Assembly: GCA_017537495.1 (NCBI GenBank)
Contig: JAFYKS010000370.1
Location: 1-5,221, forward strand
Direction: 5' to 3'
DNA: 5,221 nucleotides
From: Bacillota bacterium
Lineage (GTDB): Bacteria > Bacillota > Clostridia > Peptostreptococcales > Anaerovoracaceae
The notes beneath the pieces were generated by a model that saw nothing but the letters and a program-made list of their open reading frames with translations, did no database searches and was not told where the DNA came from. Position numbers and translations under genes: made by a program. This document shows positions 1-5,221 of this stretch, piece after piece (position 1 is the stretch's first letter; the number at the start of each line of letters is the position of its first letter).

Positions 1-57
1 AACATAATGAAAGAAAAAAATAAATCGCCTCCGGTAGAATTTTTGTTAGAAAAATAG
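1..57 (+). CDS. Possible C-terminal end of an upstream gene (partial)
   Basis: The frame is open from the first base and closes at TAG 55-57, giving NIMKEKNKSPPVEFLLEK. The stop lies 21 bases before the start of the large gene, with the Shine-Dalgarno sequence in between, which would be normal operon spacing. The stretch is AT-rich and Lys/Glu-rich and too short to recognise. It could equally be non-coding leader DNA that happens to be open, or a 16-codon leader peptide from ATG 7. It lies in the same frame as the large gene, so the TAG also bounds that gene upstream. No function can be given. Confidence 0.25.
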   Translation, partial: NIMKEKNKSPPVEFLLEK

Positions 58-62
58 AAAAC

Positions 63-68
63 AAGGAG
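63..68 (+). promoter_or_regulatory. Ribosome binding site of the large RHS-type gene
   Basis: AAGGAG, followed by AC, is a near-perfect Shine-Dalgarno sequence ending 10 bases before ATG 79. It decides the start: the next in-frame ATG (139) lies inside the hydrophobic core of the signal peptide and would remove its positively charged N-region. Confidence 0.85.
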
Positions 69-78
69 ACCGATAAAG

Positions 79-3000
79 ATGCAAAGAAAATGGATAAAAC
101 AATTAAATAGAGTACTTGCCTTATTGCTTGCGGTGGTCATGATATTTGTAGACTGTACGACAAGCTATGGGGCAGAGAGGATAGCTGCTGAAGTGCAGGA
201 AGAAGCTACGACGCTTCCGGAGGAGTTTCCGGCAGAAGCAGAAGAACCGGCAGAACAGCCAAAGGTATTGTTCGAGGTGGAAGAACTGCGAGACCGGTCC
301 TCGAAGCAGTACCGCTTGAGCGACGGCACCGTTCTGGCAGCCCAGTATGGGATGGATGTTCACTATGAAAGTGAAGACGGATGCTGGGAAGAGATTGACA
401 ACAGATTTTTGTACGAAGATGCACAAACAGAAGAAGATTTTGCAGGCTATTCGACCGCGGAGGGGGCCGTGGACTATAAGTTTGCACCGGAGGCAGATGC
501 AGGAGAAATCCTGAAAATTTCTGAAGGGGAATATTCGGTGGGTTTTGAGCTGCTGTCATCGGATGCTCTCGCAGAGAAGGAAGAAAGCCGGGAGAATCCG
601 GTAGAAACAGAGGAAAATTCAATTGTTGAATTTGCAGAAACTGATGAAACAGTTGAAACAATGGAAGTACAAAAAGCAGAATTGGAAACGGAAGAGGAAC
701 GCATCGGTGTCTCCAGGATGACCATCTTAAAAGGTGAGGTTTTAAATGCCGAAGAAGCTCCTTTGGAGGCGGAAGAGTTATCGGCTGATACCAGGGTGGT
801 GCTGCTGGATGAGGAAGTTGAAAAAACAGAAAATGCCGGTGACATACCGGAGGTTATCTGGGCAGAGGTGTCAGACACAACACCAACGGAAGAAGACGCA
901 GAGCTGTTTGATGCCATGAAGGTGGAAAATGCGGTAACCTCCGTAGGTTATGGGAATGTTATTCCGGGAGTCTCCCTGCAATACATTATATCCGGAAGCT
1001 CCTTAAAGGAATACATTCTGGTCAATCAAAAGCAGGACAGCTACCACTATGATTTCCGGTTAAATCTTGAAAATCTAGTTCCGGAGCAAAAGGAGGACGG
1101 CAGAATTCTGCTAAAGGATCCGGAGACAGAGGAAGCGGTTTATGAAATTCCGGCAGGATATATGACTGACGCTGCGGGAGCGTATTCGGAAGCCGTTGCC
1201 ATGGAGCTTATGGAAGGTCCTGCAGAGGGTACATGGATCTTGCGAATCGCTGCAGATTACGACTGGATGAATGCGGAAGAACGTGTATTTCCGGTGCAGA
1301 TCGATCCTACCATCAGCCATACGCTGGAGGCTGACAACTGTGTCAGAGGAAGCTATGTCATGGAGCTGCATCCCCAGTCCTCCCGTGTGCAGCAGGATTT
1401 CATATCGGTTGGCTATAGTAATGAAGATGGCGAATTAAGAAGTTATATACAGCTGAAAAATCTTCCGCAGCTTCCAAAAGACAGTGTGGTATGTGATGCA
1501 AGATGTAACTTTGTAGCGGCATCTTATTCACAGGTCAGTTTTCTGAGAATGAATGTCCTTGCAAAGGAGATTACCGGGAATAACGCATGGGGAACCAACT
1601 TTACCTGGAACAACCGGCCGACAGTCTCAGAGAGTGTGATGGATTACCAGATACTGAAACGTGATACGCCGGGGTATTTTGTTGGATGGAATATCACGGA
1701 GCTTGTAAAGAAGCATTATCTGGAAGGAAACACTTCCGGTACTGTCAGTGGATTTGCGCTGGAAGCTTACGGAGCAGATACCATGGATAGTGAAGACTGG
1801 GCAAATTCACTTTTATGCATGGATTATGACGGGGCATATCCGATTCTGCAGATTATCTACCGTGACAGCAAAGGACTGGAAGGGTATTATACTTATCAGA
1901 CCCATTCCATGGGAAATGCAGGAACTGTTTATGTATCGGACTACAGCGGAAAGCTGACGGTTGTGAACCCAGTGGCATCCTATGAAAGCACAATCATGCC
2001 TTATGGCCTGAGTCTGGTATATAATTCGAATTATAATAACAAATATTTTACAAAAGACGGGGACGATATTCATACGGGGAATTTCACAAACATGAAGCTG
2101 GGAGCCGGATGGAAGCTTTCTGCACAGGAAACGGTCACGGAGGTTCAGCTGCCTGATGAAACGGATTCAAGCAAAACAGTTACCTGGCTGATATACAATG
2201 ATTCGGATGGTACGGAGCATTATTTTAAAGCAAAAACTGACAGTACCACGGTGTTTGAGGATGAGGACGGATTAAACCTGACCATCACCAAGGGTGACGG
2301 TGTTTACACCATGAAGGATAAAAAGGATAATGTAAAAACCTTCAAAAATGGTTATCTGACAAAAATCATGGACGCCAACGGAAATGCAATTCATATCGTC
2401 TATAATGGTCTGACTGTCGCAAATAATACGACGAGTGCGTCCGGTTCCAACAGAATCACGTCGGTTTATATCCAGCCGAAGGACCAGGCGGCAGACAGAA
2501 TATTTGGCCTTGTATATAATACAAGCGGTTTTCTGACAGCAATTAAGGAAATATACGGAAAGGAATACAAGCCGACTTACGTGACCTACGGCAATGTTTC
2601 TTATCTGAAACAGATCAGTATTTACGATGGCAGTACAACCACGGTCTGTGCAAAGTATGGATATGAAGATATTAACCGGCACATGACCCATGTGGCAGAT
2701 GCGGAAACAGACCGTGGAATATATTACATTTATGAAAAAAGTGTTACCGGTTACCGTGTCAGCTATTTTCATGAGTATGCAGTCAGCCAGGACGCTAACG
2801 TGGGAAGAAAGGTGTCCGTGACATCAGACGGAATGCAGAGGACCTCCTACAGGGATTATGGGGCGGACAACAGCTATGGAACCGGAGATGATATCTTCAC
2901 TACATATCTTTTTAACGGCTACGGACATACCATTAACGTAAACAGTACGGATAACAAAGACACGATTCTCGGTGTAACAGCTGAGGCTTATACGGAAAAA

Positions 3001-5221
3001 TCCGGCACCGCCAAGTCGAATAACCGGGTGACTTCCAGCATTGCAGGCGGACAGGCAGGTGTCAATCTGCTGAAAAACAGCAGTTTTGAAAAGACCTACA
3101 CGGATTCGGAAGGAAAGCCGCAAGCCACAGGATGGAACCTGAGTGGTTCCGGTTCGGCTGCCTGCAGGGATGAGAATCCTAGAAATGGAGGAAAGCATTA
3201 TAATCTGTACAATGCAAATACTTCACAAAACAAGCTTCTCTGCCAGACAGTCACGCTGAAATCCGGAAAGGATTATACACTATCGGCTTATGTGAATACA
3301 GAAAATATGACCTCTGTTACAGCAAATGGAGGTGTGCAGCTAGCGGTTTTAAACAGTAATAATACACCGGTTACAGAGGGGGACCTTGTAACCCACTGGA
3401 CGGACAGTGGTGTTGACGGGGGATGGCAGCGAATGTCACTGAATTTTACGGTGACTTCCAACGGAACTTATAAAGTGGCTGTTCAGTGGAAGTATAATAT
3501 CGGTACCGTCCGTGTGGAGGATGTACAGTTAGAAGAAGCGCAGGCTCCTTCAGGATTTAACCTGGTTTCCAATGGCAGCTTTGAAAACGGAACCACGGAC
3601 TGGACGGTTACGAAGCTTGCACTGACCACTGCACAGGAAAATGCGGAAACGAAAAAATACATTCACGGAAGCAGCGCCTTTTCCACCCAGGGAATTCCGG
3701 ATTCAAGTTTCAGTGCAAAGCAGACGATACAGATCAACAGAAGTTCAGACACCACCTTCCTGCTGTCCGGATGGAGTAAGGCAGACTCTGTTCCGGATAT
3801 TGAAAAGAAAGGAAATGACGATACGAAGAAGTTCTGGGGCCTGACGCTGAAACTGGTTTACGCGGACGATAATAATACAGAGGAATATCACTCTCTGCCG
3901 TTTGCAGCATATTCTACAGAATGGCAGTATGCGTCCATGGCCATCGTACCGAAAGAAGTAAACAAGACAATCAGTCACGCGGAACTGACATGCTGTTATT
4001 ACAGAAATGTCAATACCGCCAGATTTGACAGTATTTCCCTGACGGAAGAACCGTGCCAGACTTATAAATACAATTCGGAAGGCAATCTGACTTCCGTAAA
4101 ATCTACCGGAAACGGTAGTGAAACATACAACTATAATGACACCACGCAGAACCTGATGAGTGTAGGTACAGAGGGCAGCGGAACTTTCCATTATGAGTAC
4201 AGCTCCGGGCCGAACAAGCATCTGCCGGTCAGGGTTACCAATGATTCGGCATCCATGGCTGTGACGTATGATCCGTACGGAGAAGCCATAGAGACGAAGC
4301 TTACGAACACCAAAGACAGTAAATACATGGAGAGTCATGCTTCTTACGAGAATGGTTTAATGAAGTCTCAGACTGATAATGCCGGAACGCTTACTGCCTA
4401 TGCCTATAATGATAAGAGGGAGCGGTATAAAGTGACGGATGCGGCCGGTCATGCGGTGGAGACCCACCTTGACAGCAGCTTTGGAAGAGTGAAGGAAACC
4501 TTCCAAAGCGAGGTGGCTTCCGTGGATTACGGATATACCACTGGACAGCTGACATCCATAAAAAGGGGCGGATACATTCCGGGAAATGGCACAAAGCAGA
4601 ACCAGACCTACAGCTTTACTTATGATAAATTCGGAAATCGTCTCACAGCCTCTGTGGGCAGTTTTCCGCTGGCCTCCTATGAGTATCATGCGAATAACGG
4701 AAACTTAAAGAAGATGACCTACGGAAGCAGCGGACCATCCGTAAACTATACCTACGACAAGCTTGACAGGGTAAAAACTATCAATTACAGTGATACCAAT
4801 ACCACTTACGGCTATCAGTACAGCTCTGACGGTGCCCTTGCAGGAATTACCGTCAATGGAATCCAAAAGTATAATTATACTTACGATTCTTTGGGAAGAT
4901 TGATCTACAGTGCAAAGCTTTCCGAAAATGAACCGGTGCTTTATACTTATCATAAGTATGACACCAGTGACCGTATCCTGAGTCAAAACTGGCAGATTGA
5001 AAATGACGGTTTTTACGAGTATTATATTTATGATAACAGAGATGGTACGCTGACCAGCATGAAGATCGGAGACGGGGACTCCATCAGTGATGACAAGGAC
5101 ACCCTGGCTTTTACATATAACGGATTAAAGCAGCTGGCAAAGAGAACTTCGTCGAACCTGCGGACAGAGTATACCTATAGGAACCTGGGTGGAAATCAAG
5201 TATGCTCTCAGGTATCGACGC
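79..5221 (+). CDS. Secreted DNRLRE/RHS (YD-repeat) multidomain protein, 3' end cut off by the window
   Basis: The frame is open for 1714 codons with no stop before the window edge. Residues 1 to about 32 look like a Sec signal peptide: a basic start (MQRKWIKQLNR), a hydrophobic core (VLALLLAVVMIFV) and a likely type I cleavage site near SYGA/E. The Cys at 26 follows Asp, so this is not a lipobox. Next come a conserved RLSDG...WEEIDN segment (about 78-108), a Glu-rich low-complexity region (about 160-285), a segment with YGNVIPGVSLQY (291-302), a DNRLRE-like module (405-594), a beta-rich RHS N-terminal region with LGAGWKLS (674-681), weak YD-like repeats (about 690-990), two CBM-like jelly-roll modules (994-1154, 1159-1325) and a long YD-repeat array (about 1327-1714+). 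In known RHS proteins such as WapA and TccC, YD repeats build a hollow shell holding a C-terminal domain, often a toxin. That domain and the RHS core lie beyond the window, so a toxin role is inference. An adhesin or wall-associated structural role is the main alternative. The gene is probably transcribed from a promoter upstream of the window or within the short leader. Confidence 0.96.
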   Translation, partial: MQRKWIKQLNRVLALLLAVVMIFVDCTTSYGAERIAAEVQEEATTLPEEFPAEAEEPAEQPKVLFEVEELRDRSSKQYRLSDGTVLAAQYGMDVHYESEDGCWEEIDNRFLYEDAQTEEDFAGYSTAEGAVDYKFAPEADAGEILKISEGEYSVGFELLSSDALAEKEESRENPVETEENSIVEFAETDETVETMEVQKAELETEEERIGVSRMTILKGEVLNAEEAPLEAEELSADTRVVLLDEEVEKTENAGDIPEVIWAEVSDTTPTEEDAELFDAMKVENAVTSVGYGNVIPGVSLQYIISGSSLKEYILVNQKQDSYHYDFRLNLENLVPEQKEDGRILLKDPETEEAVYEIPAGYMTDAAGAYSEAVAMELMEGPAEGTWILRIAADYDWMNAEERVFPVQIDPTISHTLEADNCVRGSYVMELHPQSSRVQQDFISVGYSNEDGELRSYIQLKNLPQLPKDSVVCDARCNFVAASYSQVSFLRMNVLAKEITGNNAWGTNFTWNNRPTVSESVMDYQILKRDTPGYFVGWNITELVKKHYLEGNTSGTVSGFALEAYGADTMDSEDWANSLLCMDYDGAYPILQIIYRDSKGLEGYYTYQTHSMGNAGTVYVSDYSGKLTVVNPVASYESTIMPYGLSLVYNSNYNNKYFTKDGDDIHTGNFTNMKLGAGWKLSAQETVTEVQLPDETDSSKTVTWLIYNDSDGTEHYFKAKTDSTTVFEDEDGLNLTITKGDGVYTMKDKKDNVKTFKNGYLTKIMDANGNAIHIVYNGLTVANNTTSASGSNRITSVYIQPKDQAADRIFGLVYNTSGFLTAIKEIYGKEYKPTYVTYGNVSYLKQISIYDGSTTTVCAKYGYEDINRHMTHVADAETDRGIYYIYEKSVTGYRVSYFHEYAVSQDANVGRKVSVTSDGMQRTSYRDYGADNSYGTGDDIFTTYLFNGYGHTINVNSTDNKDTILGVTAEAYTEKSGTAKSNNRVTSSIAGGQAGVNLLKNSSFEKTYTDSEGKPQATGWNLSGSGSAACRDENPRNGGKHYNLYNANTSQNKLLCQTVTLKSGKDYTLSAYVNTENMTSVTANGGVQLAVLNSNNTPVTEGDLVTHWTDSGVDGGWQRMSLNFTVTSNGTYKVAVQWKYNIGTVRVEDVQLEEAQAPSGFNLVSNGSFENGTTDWTVTKLALTTAQENAETKKYIHGSSAFSTQGIPDSSFSAKQTIQINRSSDTTFLLSGWSKADSVPDIEKKGNDDTKKFWGLTLKLVYADDNNTEEYHSLPFAAYSTEWQYASMAIVPKEVNKTISHAELTCCYYRNVNTARFDSISLTEEPCQTYKYNSEGNLTSVKSTGNGSETYNYNDTTQNLMSVGTEGSGTFHYEYSSGPNKHLPVRVTNDSASMAVTYDPYGEAIETKLTNTKDSKYMESHASYENGLMKSQTDNAGTLTAYAYNDKRERYKVTDAAGHAVETHLDSSFGRVKETFQSEVASVDYGYTTGQLTSIKRGGYIPGNGTKQNQTYSFTYDKFGNRLTASVGSFPLASYEYHANNGNLKKMTYGSSGPSVNYTYDKLDRVKTINYSDTNTTYGYQYSSDGALAGITVNGIQKYNYTYDSLGRLIYSAKLSENEPVLYTYHKYDTSDRILSQNWQIENDGFYEYYIYDNRDGTLTSMKIGDGDSISDDKDTLAFTYNGLKQLAKRTSSNLRTEYTYRNLGGNQVCSQVST
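1291..1860 (+). other. DNRLRE-like (CBM96-type) module, residues about 405-594
   Basis: This domain lies inside the large gene. It opens with FPVQIDPTI, the usual entry into this module in Gram-positive RHS proteins. It then shows the family's order of landmarks: D419-N near the start, ISVGYS, R-S-Y-I-Q-L-K-N-L-P, a W-x-x-N-F-T-W-N-N-R-P stretch (the family's W...TW...P signature), a GWNITELVKKH helix-like segment matching the usual 'DIT-x-LV' motif, and a closing GFALEAYG strand. The family is a beta-sandwich found on secreted and wall-associated proteins, with a supposed carbohydrate or surface binding role. An unusual point is a pair of Cys in VVCDARCNF, at a strand where this family normally has hydrophobic residues. 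The assignment rests on motif recall, not on a profile search. Confidence 0.8.
2503..3030 (+). repeat. First, degenerate YD-like repeat block (residues about 809-984)
   Basis: This part of the large protein has the tyrosine-rich strand-turn pattern of YD repeats, but most units are off consensus. Examples are GLVYNTSGFLTAIKEIYG, VTYGNVSYLKQISIYDG, AKYGYEDINRHMTHVADAE and YYIYEKSVTGYRVSYF. A turn-rich acidic motif, DNSYGTGDD at residues 930-938, could bind calcium, but this is only a resemblance. The region just upstream (about 690-808, including GYLTKIMDANGNAIHIVYNG) continues the same style. It probably forms the start of the beta shell, ahead of the two inserted jelly-roll modules. Confidence 0.6.
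3058..3540 (+). other. CBM-like jelly-roll module 1, residues about 994-1154
   Basis: This domain within the large gene begins GVNLLKNSSFE, the 'NLL-x-N-x-SFE' opening typical of CBM4/9/22-like jelly rolls. It continues with ATGWNL, then QTVTLKSGKDYTLSAYVNTE (the core 'sYtlS-y-v' strand), GGWQRMSLNFTV and a closing RVEDVQLEEA strand, which matches the usual '-DDVqLe' ending. The length of about 160 residues fits the family. Such modules usually bind sugars or serve as spacer domains; the ligand cannot be read from the sequence. Confidence 0.75.
3553..4053 (+). other. CBM-like jelly-roll module 2, residues about 1159-1325
   Basis: This module follows module 1 after a four-residue linker (QAPS). 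It opens GFNLVSNGSFENG followed by TDWTV, parallel to the opening of module 1. It then has FSAKQTIQINRSSDTTFLLSGWSKAD in the place of the core strands (with Trp in the SGW position), STEWQYASMAIVP, and a closing ARFDSISLTEEP. The two modules share landmarks but little identity, so the duplication is old or the modules were acquired separately. Adjacent cysteines (CC) occur in the strand ELTCCYYRN. Confidence 0.72.
4057..5221 (+). repeat. Main YD-repeat (RHS) array, residues about 1327 to window edge
   Basis: About sixteen or seventeen tandem units of roughly 20 residues follow the YD pattern Y-x-Y-D-x-x-G-x-L. The clearest are FTYDKFGNRLT (from residue 1513), YTYDKLDRVKTI (from 1557) and YTYDSLGRLIYS (from 1600). 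Others, such as YNYNDTTQNLMSV, YAYNDKRERYKV and YIYDNRDGTLTSM, are looser. The repeats diverge at the DNA level, so they are ancient rather than freshly amplified. In solved RHS/Tc toxin structures, such repeats wind into a hollow beta shell. The RHS core (a G-x-x-x-x-x-x-YDP-x-TGRF type motif) does not appear before the window ends, so the array is incomplete here. Confidence 0.88.

Noticed and set aside
35..40. TAGAAT as a possible -10 promoter element
   Set aside because: No credible -35 element lies 16-18 bases upstream (the sequence there is an A-rich run). In AT-rich DNA such hexamers are common by chance.
148..156. Cys26 after the hydrophobic core as a lipoprotein site
   Set aside because: The residues before it are F-V-D, and Asp directly before the Cys does not fit a lipobox. 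A type I signal peptide with cleavage near SYGA fits better.
1748..1957. Plus-strand open frame of 69 codons in another frame
   Set aside because: It overlaps the DNRLRE-like module of the large gene out of frame, and its translation resembles no known family.
3745..4338. Antisense open frame of 197 codons
   Set aside because: It lies wholly opposite the RHS-type gene, has no recognisable domain, and gives a Cys/Arg/Ile-rich translation typical of the reverse strand of a Tyr/Thr/Ser-rich coding region. The other minus-strand open frames (for example 2272-2772, 206-661, 474-917) are the same kind of shadow.
4063..5220. Tandem DNA repeats that might be a CRISPR array or satellite
   Set aside because: The periodicity is at protein level only (YD repeats of about 20 residues). 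The DNA units are diverged and coding, with no constant repeat and spacer pattern.

Overview
The window is almost entirely one very long plus-strand gene. An uninterrupted reading frame starts at ATG 79, behind a good Shine-Dalgarno sequence, and is still open at the last base (1714 complete codons, 3' end missing). It encodes a secreted multidomain protein of the RHS/YD-repeat type. The build (DNRLRE-like module, two jelly-roll-like modules, tyrosine-rich YD repeats), the Gram-positive style signal peptide, the strong AAGGAG ribosome binding site and the mixed AGA/GGA/ATA codon use suggest a gut-type Firmicute, most likely Lachnospiraceae or another Clostridia. That placement is inference from sequence style, not from a marker gene.

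Layout: 1-57 is an AT-rich stretch that stays open to a TAG at 55-57 and may be the very end of an upstream gene. 63-68 is the ribosome binding site. From 79 the protein runs in this order: signal peptide (residues 1 to about 32); a conserved RLSDG...WEEIDN segment (about 75-110); a long Glu-rich, probably disordered region (about 160-285); a conserved segment with Y-x-N-V-x-P-G-V (about 288-310) leading into a DNRLRE-like module (about 405-594); a linker and beta-rich domain of the RHS N-terminal kind (about 597-690); a first, degenerate YD-like block (about 690-990); two consecutive CBM-like jelly-roll modules (about 994-1154 and 1159-1325); and a second, clearer YD block (about 1327 to the window edge).

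The best reading is a cell-surface or secreted RHS protein related in design to Bacillus WapA and other polymorphic toxins. In that family the YD repeats form a shell around a variable C-terminal domain. Neither the RHS core motif nor the C-terminal tip, which would reveal a toxin or other cargo, lies inside this window, so the function remains open. No RNA genes, mobile elements, CRISPR arrays or terminators were seen.
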